From Maricaulis sp. (GTDB lineage Bacteria; Pseudomonadota; Alphaproteobacteria; Caulobacterales; Maricaulaceae), in the NCBI RefSeq assembly GCF_015665295.1, contig NZ_JADFAJ010000019.1, positions 1 through 64,000 on the forward strand: a DNA stretch of 64,000 bases, read 5' to 3'. Each line of letters begins with the position of its first letter. The first letter of the stretch is position 1. The position numbers and the translations under genes are program-made. Below are positions 7,396 through 15,754 of this stretch, one piece after another. Below the pieces are notes generated by a model that was not told the origin of the DNA, did not search any database, and was given only the letters and a program-made list of their open reading frames with translations.

Positions 7396-8733
7396 CTAAG
7401 CCGCCTCGCCCGCCAGACGCTTGAGGATTTTCTCGCGTCCGATCAGCGGCAGCAGGACGGCCATTTCCGGGCCGCGTTCCTCGCCGGTCAGCATCTGGCG
7501 CAGCGGCATGAAGAGCATCTTGCCCTTGCGGCCGGTCGCGTCCTTGAGGGCATTGGTCCAGGCCGACCAGCTGTCACCGGTGAGTTCGCCGTCCGGCAGA
7601 TGCTCCGCAGCCGCGGCGGCATAGTCCGCATCCTCGATCACGGGCGTGACGGGACCATCGATCAGCGCCGCCCAGGCCTTGACGTCAGCCAGGGTTTCCA
7701 GGTTCGGCCGCACGGCCTCCCAGACCGCCTCGCCCTTGTCGGCGCCAAGCTCTACCAGGCGCGGTTTGGCGACGGCATAGGGCATGCCGTGCAGCAATTT
7801 GGCATTCACGCGCTTCAGCTCTTCATCATCGAAACGGGCCGGCGAGCGCGACAGCTTGCCAAGATCAAACCCTTCGAGAATCCCGTCGACATCCGCAAAG
7901 GCATCGACCGGGTCCGACGTCCCGATCCGGGCCAGCAGCGACATGATCGCCATCGGCTCGAGACCATCGACATCGCGCAAATCGGCAATGCCCAGCGATC
8001 CCGTCCGCTTGGACAGCTTGCCGCCATCAGCACCAACCAGCAGGGCCTGGTGGCCGAACAGGGGCGGCGTGCCGCCAAGAGCTTCGAAGATCTCGATCTG
8101 GGCGCCGGAATTTGTGGTGTGGTCCTCGCCGCGGATGATGTGGGTGATATCGGCCTCGATATCATCCACCACGCTGGGCAGGGTGTAGAGATAGGAGCCG
8201 TCCTCGCGGATCAGGATCGGGTCGGACAGGGAGGATGTCTCGATCGAGACATGGCCGCGCACCATGTCGTCCCACTCCACCGGATTGCCCGACAGTTTGA
8301 AACGCCAATGCGGCTTGCGCCCTTCCGCCTCGAAAGCGGCCTTCTCGGCCTCGCTGAGCGCCAGGGCGGCGCGGTCATAGACCGGCGGCCGGCCATTGGC
8401 CATTTGCAGGCGGCGCTTGCGGTCGAGCTCGTCGCCGGTCTCATAACACGGGTAAAGCAGGCCCTTGGCCTTCAGCTTTTCCGCCGCTGCGGCATAGCGG
8501 TCAAAGCGCTCGGACTGTTTGAACGTCTCGTCCCAGCTTATGCCCAGCCAGGTCAGGTCGGCGCGGATGCCGTCCTCGAAAGCCTGGGTGGAGCGCTCGA
8601 CATCGGTATCGTCAATGCGCAGCACAAAGGTCCCACCCGCCTTGCGCGCGAACAGATAGTTGAAGATCGCGGTGCGGACATTGCCGACATGAAGCTTGCC
8701 GGTCGGGCTGGGCGCAAAACGGACTTTGGTCAT
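7396..8733 (-). CDS. gltX: glutamate--tRNA ligase
   Basis: 445 aa class I aminoacyl-tRNA synthetase that charges tRNA-Glu in the cytoplasm. The HIGH-type motif is PSPTGKLHVGN at residues 8-18 and the KMSKS-type motif is KLSKRTGS near residue 240. The segments FVLRIDDTD and HIIRGEDH are typical of GluRS. Alphaproteobacteria often carry two GltX paralogues, one of which mischarges tRNA-Gln for the amidotransferase route; the sequence alone does not say which this is. The gene is divergent from the pentapeptide-repeat gene, and a small inverted repeat (GCCTCA/TGAGGC at 8743-8761) lies in its leader. Confidence 0.94.
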   Translation of the reverse strand: MTKVRFAPSPTGKLHVGNVRTAIFNYLFARKAGGTFVLRIDDTDVERSTQAFEDGIRADLTWLGISWDETFKQSERFDRYAAAAEKLKAKGLLYPCYETGDELDRKRRLQMANGRPPVYDRAALALSEAEKAAFEAEGRKPHWRFKLSGNPVEWDDMVRGHVSIETSSLSDPILIREDGSYLYTLPSVVDDIEADITHIIRGEDHTTNSGAQIEIFEALGGTPPLFGHQALLVGADGGKLSKRTGSLGIADLRDVDGLEPMAIMSLLARIGTSDPVDAFADVDGILEGFDLGKLSRSPARFDDEELKRVNAKLLHGMPYAVAKPRLVELGADKGEAVWEAVRPNLETLADVKAWAALIDGPVTPVIEDADYAAAAAEHLPDGELTGDSWSAWTNALKDATGRKGKMLFMPLRQMLTGEERGPEMAVLLPLIGREKILKRLAGEAA

Positions 8734-8901
8734 CGACGTGGAGCCTCACTGAGTTTGAGGCGCAGGGCTTAGCGCTGTCAGGGCATCGGGGCAAGCGGGG
8801 GGTGCGGATGGGGGCGTGCAGTGACGGCGACAGTCGATTACTCGCCTTCGCGCTTCATCTGCGCTTAACTCGCGCCAGACGCGCAATCGGGGGAGACGGG
8901 C

Positions 8902-11106
8902 GTGGACGATGAAGCGCGCAAGGCCGAACGCAAGAAAGCGATCGAGGACGCGTGGTGGAAACGCTGGCGCGAGCAGGATTTCAGCTGGGACGGGCTGGCG
9001 GCGCTGGATGAGGATGGCAAGCCGAAACACGCCTGGCAGGGCTGGTCGGTCACGAAGACCCGGCGCGTTGTCGAGACAAAGGACGCGCCGGACGGATCGC
9101 GCCCGGCGACCTTGCAAGACTATTTTCGTCGCAAGCCCGGTGGCGACACGCTGCGTGGCGATCCAGTGTTGCGCAAGGCTGGCCTGCTGATCGACGGTGC
9201 CGAAATTCCCGGTTCCGATGGCAAGACCTTCCACATCATCCACTGCCCGAAAACGCTGGACGCCGAAGACACCACCACCACGAAAGCCCTCGACGCGTCA
9301 CAATGGGAAACGCTGGAATCCGAGGTCGATCGCCTGATCGCGCTGGGTGAGAAGACGGATAAGGATTATCTGAGGGGCACCACCGGGACGGACAAACGCA
9401 CTCAACTGTCCGGCGTCATTTTGCGCCGCTTTCCCCGCCCACCCGCCCCCGAAAAAGACCAGGCCGAGCTGGCGCCGCTCCATCTGACAGCACCAAGCTC
9501 GGCGTGGCTCGATCATGTTGGCGCCGAAAGTCTCAACTTCGCGTCAGAGCTTTCCATGTACGCCGCGATTTTCTTTGCCGACGCGGACTTCAGACAAGCG
9601 CAATTCTCCGGCGGAGACGCGAGCTTCCATCAAGCGCAATTCTCCGGCGGATACGCGAGCTTCTATCAAGCGCAATTCTCCGGCGGAGACGCGTACTTCG
9701 GAGAAGCGCAATTCTCCGGCGGAGACGCGTACTTCGGAGAAGCGCAATTCTCCGGCGGATACGCGTACTTCAATCAAGCGCAATTCTCCGGCGGAAACGC
9801 GTACTTCAGACAAGCGCAATTCTCCCGCGGATACGCGTACTTCGGAGAGACTTTGTTTTTGGGAAGCCTGAATCTTCAACGCGGTGATCTCGAGGGCCTC
9901 TCGGTGGGGTATTTGGGCGCCACGGTTGACGCCTCCCGTGACGGTGAAGGCGAGGTTGGCGACGGGCCGGACGTATCGCGTGAAAGAACGGATATCTGGC
10001 TGACCACGCCGGCCGCCAAGGCCGAAGCCGGAACTCTGACCAATTTCAACTTCGAAGGCGCCCGGGTCTTCGGCACGGCCTTCTTCACGGATCGCATTTT
10101 TGCGGAAACACCGGATTTCAGCGGCGCCCGCTTTTTCGGACGGGCGGACTTTCATGGCGCCAGCCTGCATGAAAGCGTGCAGCTGAAAAATGCCCGTTTC
10201 CGCTTTGGCACGCCCATGCGGCCACGCCGTTTTCCCGGTTTCGACCGCGCCTGGCGCGGCGCCTATACCGGTCTGCGGTCATGGCTCCGCCTGCCCCCGG
10301 TCGAACCACCGGACCACATCCGGTTTCCCGAGCAGGACGAATTGTGGGCCGAGATCGAGGCCCGGGCGAATAAGCTGGACCGCCCGCTTCCGGACAAGGC
10401 GCGGGAGCAATTCGACAAGACCTATGCGACCGCCAAGCAACGCTTTGATGATCGCGGTCATGAGGCCAATCTCTACGAGAATGAATACCGCACGCTGAAA
10501 CGCCTGATGGCGCGGATCGGGGCCAGCAGTGAGGAACAGCGCTTTTTCGCCCTCGAACTGAAAGCCCGCCAGGCACGACGGCGCAGCAAGACATCGTCCG
10601 ACGACGCCAGCGATCAAGATGTCACTGCTTGGGAGGCTTTCTTCGCCGGTCTTTATGGCGCGGTCACCGATTACGGCCAGAGCCTGACGCGGGTGCTGGG
10701 CTGGATGGGCGGGGTGTGGGCCGTCAGCGCGGCGGCCTATCTCATCCTTGCCGTCACTGCACCGCCCCTGCCGCCAGTGGCGCCCGCAAGCGAGGCCGGT
10801 TACCACACGCCGCGCCTGATCGGACCGGGTGATGACGAGACGGTGAGTGAGCGTCGCTGGACCACCTATTGGCGCATGGAAGGCCCTACCGGCCTGCTCG
10901 GCCCGGCCCTTTATGCGCTGGAGATGACCGTCGTGCCCGTCGTCAATCCGGGCGGGCATCATCCCTGGACGCAGCGCCTTGAAGGCCCCGATGCCGGCGG
11001 GCATGCCTACTGGTTCGCCCTGGTGCGCCTTGTTCACCGCCTGCTCGCCCTGCCGCTGGCCTTTCTCTTCCTGTTGACCCTGCGGCGGCGTTTCCAGATC
11101 AGCTAG
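8902..11106 (+). CDS. pentapeptide-repeat membrane protein
   Basis: 734 aa. The N-terminal 200 residues are soluble and charged. Residues 231-314 hold seven near-identical 12-residue units, AQFSGGxAxF plus two residues, followed by more diverged repeat-like coils (FNFEGARVFGTAF, FSGARFFGRADFHGASL) up to about residue 430. Such repeats fold into a right-handed four-sided helix. A helical linker with ANLYENEYRTLKRLM precedes two membrane segments near residues 600-618 and 708-725, as in pentapeptide proteins with a C-terminal channel-like region. The function is unknown. The seven units are coded by an exact-period 36-bp DNA tandem, showing recent expansion. The 3' end overlaps the convergent gene by 4 bases (CTAG). 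Confidence 0.82.
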   Translation: MDDEARKAERKKAIEDAWWKRWREQDFSWDGLAALDEDGKPKHAWQGWSVTKTRRVVETKDAPDGSRPATLQDYFRRKPGGDTLRGDPVLRKAGLLIDGAEIPGSDGKTFHIIHCPKTLDAEDTTTTKALDASQWETLESEVDRLIALGEKTDKDYLRGTTGTDKRTQLSGVILRRFPRPPAPEKDQAELAPLHLTAPSSAWLDHVGAESLNFASELSMYAAIFFADADFRQAQFSGGDASFHQAQFSGGYASFYQAQFSGGDAYFGEAQFSGGDAYFGEAQFSGGYAYFNQAQFSGGNAYFRQAQFSRGYAYFGETLFLGSLNLQRGDLEGLSVGYLGATVDASRDGEGEVGDGPDVSRERTDIWLTTPAAKAEAGTLTNFNFEGARVFGTAFFTDRIFAETPDFSGARFFGRADFHGASLHESVQLKNARFRFGTPMRPRRFPGFDRAWRGAYTGLRSWLRLPPVEPPDHIRFPEQDELWAEIEARANKLDRPLPDKAREQFDKTYATAKQRFDDRGHEANLYENEYRTLKRLMARIGASSEEQRFFALELKARQARRRSKTSSDDASDQDVTAWEAFFAGLYGAVTDYGQSLTRVLGWMGGVWAVSAAAYLILAVTAPPLPPVAPASEAGYHTPRLIGPGDDETVSERRWTTYWRMEGPTGLLGPALYALEMTVVPVVNPGGHHPWTQRLEGPDAGGHAYWFALVRLVHRLLALPLAFLFLLTLRRRFQIS
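9592..9843 (+). repeat. coding tandem repeat, 7 units of 36 bp
   Basis: Seven consecutive 36-bp units with very high nucleotide identity. The constant part is GCGCAATTCTCC plus GGCGGA, the variable part the last 6-9 bases. Variation is mostly at the first two codons of the unit (RQ, HQ, YQ, GE, NQ) and at D/Y/N. The last unit has SRG for SGG. The array encodes residues 231-314 of the pentapeptide-repeat protein. Confidence 0.93.
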
Positions 11107-11612
11107 TCAAACACCCGCGCTTTCACCGCGTCCTGCGCTGTATCCATCGGCCGGCCGGGTCGCCCGGCGAGGCGCCAATAGGTCCAGCCGGCGGCCGCGC
11201 CGAAAGCGAGGAAGACGAGGTAGAGCCAGGCCGGCATCGAACTCGGTCTCTCGGACGCACCATAGATCACGGTGCTGACGAGGAGTTGCAGCAGGGCAAG
11301 GGAGAGCAGCGCACCCGCGATCAATTCGCTCAAAGGTCGCGGCCATTTCAGGCCCCGGAACAGGCTGACCAGCCCCCAGACCGGCAGGGCAGAAAACACG
11401 GCGGTGACGAAGCCGGCGAACAGGCCCCACAGCGGGGCCATGGTCACGGTGCCCCAGTAGTTTTGCCGTCCCGCTTCACTCCCGGCGTCGAACACCGCGA
11501 GTATGGCGAAACCCGCGATCACCGCCACCGAGACCAGATAACAGGTCAGAAGCCAGGCCCCGATCGCGCGCCAGGGATTACGTCCAAGCAGGCGTTTGAG
11601 AATTTCAGGCAT
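11103..11612 (-). CDS. four-helix membrane protein, tandem paralogue 3 of 3
   Basis: 169 aa from the ATG at 11612, which has AGGAAG 8 bases upstream; a longer frame starting at 11645 lacks such a site. Four hydrophobic segments are visible (WLLTCYLVSVAVIAGFAILA, TMAPLWGLFAGFVTAVFSAL, LIAGALLSLALLQLLVSTV, LYLVFLAFGAAAGWTYWRLA). It ends in YWRLAGRPGRP. The two genes upstream on the same strand encode proteins of the same plan and ending, so this is a small tandem family. The function is unknown. The stop codon overlaps that of the convergent pentapeptide gene. Confidence 0.7.
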   Translation of the reverse strand: MPEILKRLLGRNPWRAIGAWLLTCYLVSVAVIAGFAILAVFDAGSEAGRQNYWGTVTMAPLWGLFAGFVTAVFSALPVWGLVSLFRGLKWPRPLSELIAGALLSLALLQLLVSTVIYGASERPSSMPAWLYLVFLAFGAAAGWTYWRLAGRPGRPMDTAQDAVKARVFD

Positions 11613-11668
11613 CGGGACAGCTTCCTGTGACGCAACCGCGACCACTCAAGCCGCCGCCCGGGACCAAA

Positions 11669-12106
11669 TCAAGGCCGCGCAGACAAGCGCCAGTAAACCG
11701 CGCCGCCAATCAGGCCGGTCGCCGCGAAGAAGCCGGTCATCGGCAGGCCTTCGAGACCGTACTGGAGTGGAAAGCCGAATATCTGGATCGCGGCCGCCCC
11801 GGTCAGTGCGCCCATCAGGAGATGAGCCGGCAGGCCGTACCAGCCGGCTGCGCGTCTCACCCAGGTCAGCGCGATGGTGGGCAGCACTGTGAGAACCGCG
11901 ACATAGAGCCCGATGAAGAAGCTGCCCGGGACCAGCGCCGAGAGGAACTCGTCATCCAGCGGATCGAGCCGTCCGGCCTCGATGCCGCCGACAATGGCGA
12001 AACCCACAACAATCGTCAGGCCCGACAACAGGCTGGCCGCGAGCCAAGCGAGACCGTTTCGGACCGTGCCCGCCACGGTGAGAGCGGGAATAGGATGGGT
12101 GGTCAT
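11669..12106 (-). CDS. four-helix membrane protein, tandem paralogue 2 of 3
   Basis: 145 aa, starting at an ATG with AGGAG 7 bases upstream and overlapping the preceding stop (ATGA). Four membrane segments (LAASLLSGLTIVVGFAIVGG, LVPGSFFIGLYVAVLTVLPT, LPAHLLMGALTGAAAIQIFG, TGFFAATGLIGGAVYWRLSA). It ends in GGAVYWRLSARP, matching the tails of its two neighbours. Charged residues cluster in the first loop (DPLDDEF). I do not recognise a named family. Confidence 0.72.
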   Translation of the reverse strand: MTTHPIPALTVAGTVRNGLAWLAASLLSGLTIVVGFAIVGGIEAGRLDPLDDEFLSALVPGSFFIGLYVAVLTVLPTIALTWVRRAAGWYGLPAHLLMGALTGAAAIQIFGFPLQYGLEGLPMTGFFAATGLIGGAVYWRLSARP

Positions 12107-12522
12107 GCGGCGTCTCCTCTTGCTTGGTCAGGTGTATCCGGAAGGCCGGCGGCCAGCCAGTAGGCCAATCCACCAATCGCTCCCAACCCCGCTATGAAGA
12201 TCGCCCAACCGGTATTGGTAGAAACGGCGAACGTGATCAGGAAGCTCAACATTGAGGGCAAGCAGATATCGGCCATTCCACGGGGCCATCGCAGTTCGTG
12301 CACCAGATGCACAAGGACCAATGCGGGTATGATTGTCAGCACCATCGTTACCATCAGCGCCATGTAGAAGCTGGGCAATAGCAAGCCGGGCGATGCCACG
12401 GCGCCGGTCACGGCGATGGTACCTGTCAGAACGCCAGACACCGTCAGACAGGCGATAAACCAAGCAAAGACCCCACGCGCCTCCCCGTTTCCCGGCGGTG
12501 GAATACTCCGATCATCCGTCAT
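12103..12522 (-). CDS. four-helix membrane protein, tandem paralogue 1 of 3
   Basis: 139 aa from the ATG at 12522, chosen for the GGAG 8 bases upstream; in-frame starts at 12543 and 12576 are less well placed. Four membrane segments (FAWFIACLTVSGVLTGTIAV, LLLPSFYMALMVTMVLTIIP, DICLPSMLSFLITFAVSTNT, GWAIFIAGLGAIGGLAYWLA). The C-terminus GGLAYWLAAGLP echoes its neighbours. It is probably the promoter-proximal gene of the trio. AT-rich sequence upstream (TTTTGACAGAAAT on the plus strand at 12551-12563) may include the promoter. Function unknown. Confidence 0.68.
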   Translation of the reverse strand: MTDDRSIPPPGNGEARGVFAWFIACLTVSGVLTGTIAVTGAVASPGLLLPSFYMALMVTMVLTIIPALVLVHLVHELRWPRGMADICLPSMLSFLITFAVSTNTGWAIFIAGLGAIGGLAYWLAAGLPDTPDQARGDAA

Positions 12523-12599
12523 GGCGGCTACTCCAGTTTTCATGATTTCTGTTTTGACAGAAATAACGGATCGCAAGAATGAGGCAGGGTGACGCAGCG

Positions 12600-12940
12600 A
12601 GCGTGGGACGAGCGCGCCAGCGCGGAGCCCTCACCAAAACCGCTTGTCAGCCGGCAAGCGGACTATGGATGATTGCGCGCCGGAGGCGGCGTCGCCTCCT
12701 CGCTCCGCTCGCCCCCTTAGACCCTCCTTCGCCGAAGGCTCCGGAGGGCCACTTCCCCCGCCCTGCGGGGGCAGAAAGACGGTGATGTCCTCGCCTTCGA
12801 TGGGCGAGCTGGATCGCCCGACAGGGCGAGACGGAGAGGGTGATCGGCAGTGGGTGACGGGCGGTGGGTGAATGAACGCTGACGCGTTTCACCCCTTCCG
12901 GCCCTGCGGGCCACCTTCCCCGTCAAGGGGAAGGACCTGA
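12600..12940. repeat. intergenic dispersed-repeat region between membrane trio and nadE
   Basis: The 420 bases between genes (12523-12942) hold no convincing gene. Frames that do occur are low-complexity arginine/proline translations of GC-rich inverted repeats. Visible pieces are a hairpin CGCTTG/CAAGCG at 12641-12660 followed by an inverted copy of GGCGCGCAATCATCCAT (12665-12681), a GGCTCCGGAGGG block and CCCGCCCTGCGGGGG near 12757-12771. A strong hairpin with arms CCTTCCCC and GGGGAAGG lies at 12914-12934, just past the nadE stop. The last may also end nadE transcripts. Confidence 0.6.
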
Positions 12941-12942
12941 CT

Positions 12943-14601
12943 TCAGTTCCGGAACCGGTTGGTGATCGGATAACGCCGGTCGCGACCGAAATTCTTGGCG
13001 CCGATCTTCACGCCCGGCGGGGCCTGGCGGCGCTTGTATTCGGCGCGATAGAGCAGGTTCTCGATGCGTTTGACCTCGGCCTCCTCATGGCCGTCGGCGA
13101 CCAGCTCGCGGACCGAACGCTCCTCCTCGACGAGACCATAGAGAATGGCGTCGAGCACGTCATAGGGCGGCAGGCTGTCCTGGTCGGTCTGGTCCTCGCG
13201 CAGCTCGGCCGAGGGCGGTTTGGTGATGATGCGCTCGGGAATGACCTGGCCAACCGGGCCCAGGCCGACCGCGTGATTGGCGGAATTGCGCCACCAGGCC
13301 AGCTCGAAGACTTCGGTCTTGTAGATGTCCTTGAGGGCGTTGTAGCCGCCGTTCATGTCGCCATAGAGGGTGGCATAGCCGACCGCCATCTCAGACTTGT
13401 TGCCGGTCGACAAGACCATCGGGCCGAACTTGTTGGACAGCGCCATCAGCACGACACCGCGGGCCCGCGATTGCAGGTTTTCCTCGGTGGTGTCGGCTTT
13501 CGTGCCCTTGAAAGGCGTCGACAGGATGGCGTTGAAGGAGGCAATCGTCGGCTCGACATCGACAATGTCATAGCGGATGCCCAGCGCCTCGGCGCAGGCA
13601 CGCGCGTCCTCGAGGCTCTCCTGGCTTGTATACTTCGACGGCATCATCACCGCCCAGACCTTGTCCGCCCCCAGCGCGTCGACCGCGATCGCAGCCGAGA
13701 TGGCGCTGTCGATTCCGCCGGACAGGCCCAGGACGACGCCGGGGAAGCCGTTCTTGGCGATATAATCGCGCAAGGCCGTCGTCATCGCCTTCCAGTCGGC
13801 CTCGAGGCCCGACTTGACCGAGACCACCTTGCCGCCGGCACCAAACCAGCCCTTGTCCGTCTTCACCCACTCGACCGCATCGAGGCATTCCTCGAAGGCG
13901 GGCAGGCGCTGGACCTCGCGGCCCTCGCTGTCGCGCGAGAAGGAGGCGCCGTCGAACACCAGCTCGTCCTGGCCGCCGACCTGGTTGACGAAGACCATCG
14001 CCTTGGGCGAGGCCCAGCCATCAAACCAGCGACCAAAGGCCTGCTTGCGCTCGCGCTCGATGGTACGGCGCCAGGGCGAGCCATTGATCGTGATGATCAT
14101 CTCGGCGCCCCTGGCGATCAGCGCCTCAGGCACATTGCCCAGCCAGAGATCCTCGCAGATCGGCAGGCCGAGCCTGATGCCGCGCCATTTGACGATGTCC
14201 GGCAAGGGCCCGGGCTCGAAGACGCGCTTCTCGTCAAAGACGGCGTAATTGGGCAGCTCATGCTTGAAGCGCAGCGCGACCAGCTGGCCCTTGTCGATCA
14301 GGGCGACGGCATTGTGCAGGCGCTTGTTCTGCCGCCAGGGCAGGCCGATCAGGATGGCCGGACCGTCGCGGGTGATTGCGGCCAGATCATCGAGCGCCTT
14401 GCGGCAGGCTTCCACCGCCGAGGGTTTGAGCACCAGATCCTCGGGCGGATAACCCAGCAGGAACATCTCGGAGAAGACCACAAGGTCGCCGCCGCGCGTG
14501 CGCGCCTCGGCATGGGCCGCGCGGGCCTTGGCCAGATTGCCCGCGACATCCCCGACAACCGGGTTGAGCTGGGCGGTGACGAGAATGATGCGATCAGTCA
14601 T
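12943..14601 (-). CDS. nadE: glutamine-dependent NAD+ synthetase
   Basis: 552 aa, the two-domain form. It makes NAD+ from deamido-NAD+ and ATP using glutamine nitrogen. The N-terminal nitrilase-type amidohydrolase domain (1-260) has the triad Glu45 (VVFSEMFLLGYP), Lys113 (FKHELPNY) and Cys149 (PICEDLW). The C-terminal synthetase domain has the PP-loop SGGIDS at 294-299 and YGDMNGGYN. Both halves look intact. The gene stands alone on the minus strand, with a repeat region downstream and the Gfo/Idh gene upstream, and is the last step of NAD biosynthesis. Confidence 0.95.
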   Translation of the reverse strand: MTDRIILVTAQLNPVVGDVAGNLAKARAAHAEARTRGGDLVVFSEMFLLGYPPEDLVLKPSAVEACRKALDDLAAITRDGPAILIGLPWRQNKRLHNAVALIDKGQLVALRFKHELPNYAVFDEKRVFEPGPLPDIVKWRGIRLGLPICEDLWLGNVPEALIARGAEMIITINGSPWRRTIERERKQAFGRWFDGWASPKAMVFVNQVGGQDELVFDGASFSRDSEGREVQRLPAFEECLDAVEWVKTDKGWFGAGGKVVSVKSGLEADWKAMTTALRDYIAKNGFPGVVLGLSGGIDSAISAAIAVDALGADKVWAVMMPSKYTSQESLEDARACAEALGIRYDIVDVEPTIASFNAILSTPFKGTKADTTEENLQSRARGVVLMALSNKFGPMVLSTGNKSEMAVGYATLYGDMNGGYNALKDIYKTEVFELAWWRNSANHAVGLGPVGQVIPERIITKPPSAELREDQTDQDSLPPYDVLDAILYGLVEEERSVRELVADGHEEAEVKRIENLLYRAEYKRRQAPPGVKIGAKNFGRDRRYPITNRFRN

Positions 14602-14655
14602 GCGCGCGACTTAGACCGCGCCGCCCGGGACCGCAAGTGGCGACAGGCCCGGGTG

Positions 14656-15585
14656 TCAGGACCCGTAGATGCGCGCACCGTCAATCGCCCGCGCCGCATC
14701 AAGCGCTCGCAGGCCGGCGATGCCGGGCACGGCAACCGGCGCCCCGTCGAGCACGGAGGCGATGAAGGCGTTGACATTGGCGCCCAGGCTGTCCTTGGCG
14801 GTCGGGCTCTCGGCGAAGTCGGCGTTGAGCGCGTAGGGCGTGGTATTGTTGAAGGTCTTGGCGACGAAATCGATCTCGAGCACGCCGGTCTCGTATTCCA
14901 CCGTCATCTTGCGGTCGCGCTCATGATGGACCCGGCTCGCCGACAGCTCGGCCTCGCAGCCATTGTCGAAAACCAGATGCGCGCGGGCGATGTCTGGCTG
15001 TCCGAAACGACCGGCATCGACCTCGCCGGTAACCGATTTCACCGCGCTGCCCGACAGGGCAATGACCAGATCAAGATCATGCACCATCAGATCGAGCGTG
15101 ACCGAGACATCAAGGCAGCGCTCGGACGGCAGCCCCATGCGGCTGGCCGTGATTTTCCTGGGCGTGGCGTCGACAGCAAAAAGGCCCATCGCGTTGAACA
15201 CGAAACGCTCCTGATGCCCGACCTGCAGGACACAGCCATGCTTGGCGGCCAGCGCGATCAGCTCACGCGCTTCCTCGACGGAGGAGGCGATCGGCTTTTC
15301 CACGAGGACATGCTTGCCCATGGCCAGCGCCGTCGCGGCCGCTTCGAAATGGTGCACAGCGGGGCTGGCGACGGTGATGGCATCAACCTCGGACAGGAAG
15401 GCGGCAAAGTTGTCGAAACCCTTTGCGCCATGCTTCTCGGCCAGCGCCTTTGCGCGTTCAAGGTCGGGTTCATAAACACCGATCAGCTCGACCCGCTCGT
15501 TGGCGGCGTATTTCGACGCGTGGAAGCCGCCGAACACGCCGGCGCCGACAACGCCGGCCCGAAGGATGCGAGAATTGAATGTCAT
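14656..15585 (-). CDS. Gfo/Idh/MocA-family oxidoreductase
   Basis: 309 aa from the ATG at 15585 with GAGGTGAG just upstream; the frame extends further upstream without a good site. The N-terminal Rossmann domain has GVVGAGVFGGFHASKY and the family motif VEKPIASS. The C-terminal domain has the conserved VHDLDLVIAL, with the histidine that usually takes part in catalysis. Family members oxidise or reduce sugars and related metabolites with NAD(P). Similar proteins include UDP-GlcNAc 3-dehydrogenases and inositol dehydrogenases, but the substrate cannot be read here. Divergent from the membrane protein gene at 15755. Confidence 0.85.
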   Translation of the reverse strand: MTFNSRILRAGVVGAGVFGGFHASKYAANERVELIGVYEPDLERAKALAEKHGAKGFDNFAAFLSEVDAITVASPAVHHFEAAATALAMGKHVLVEKPIASSVEEARELIALAAKHGCVLQVGHQERFVFNAMGLFAVDATPRKITASRMGLPSERCLDVSVTLDLMVHDLDLVIALSGSAVKSVTGEVDAGRFGQPDIARAHLVFDNGCEAELSASRVHHERDRKMTVEYETGVLEIDFVAKTFNNTTPYALNADFAESPTAKDSLGANVNAFIASVLDGAPVAVPGIAGLRALDAARAIDGARIYGS

Positions 15586-15754
15586 GAACTCACCTCGTTT
15601 TATGGCGCCGTGAATAGCGTTGCCGCCGTCACGATCAAGCACGGCATGCATCACCACTTGTTTCGGGCGATTGCAGGGCAGGCACTGCGCTCGGGCGGGC
15701 GATCGCGGCTTGCACCGACCGGCGCGACGCCTAGGATGACGCGGCTACGGGGGA

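Noticed and set aside
8743-8761. small hairpin in the gltX leader as a riboswitch or T-box
   Set aside because: It has only 6 base pairs and no T-box or conserved aptamer parts; it is too small to call more than an incidental inverted repeat.
9592-9843. 36-bp periodic repeats resembling a CRISPR array
   Set aside because: The period is a multiple of three, the repeats are contiguous without 30-40-bp unique spacers, they lie inside an open frame, and no cas genes are near. It is a coding tandem repeat.
12579-12926. several 60-80-aa frames in the 12.6-12.9 kb gap
   Set aside because: They are Arg/Pro/Ser-rich translations of inverted-repeat DNA on both strands, with no ribosome sites and no domain.
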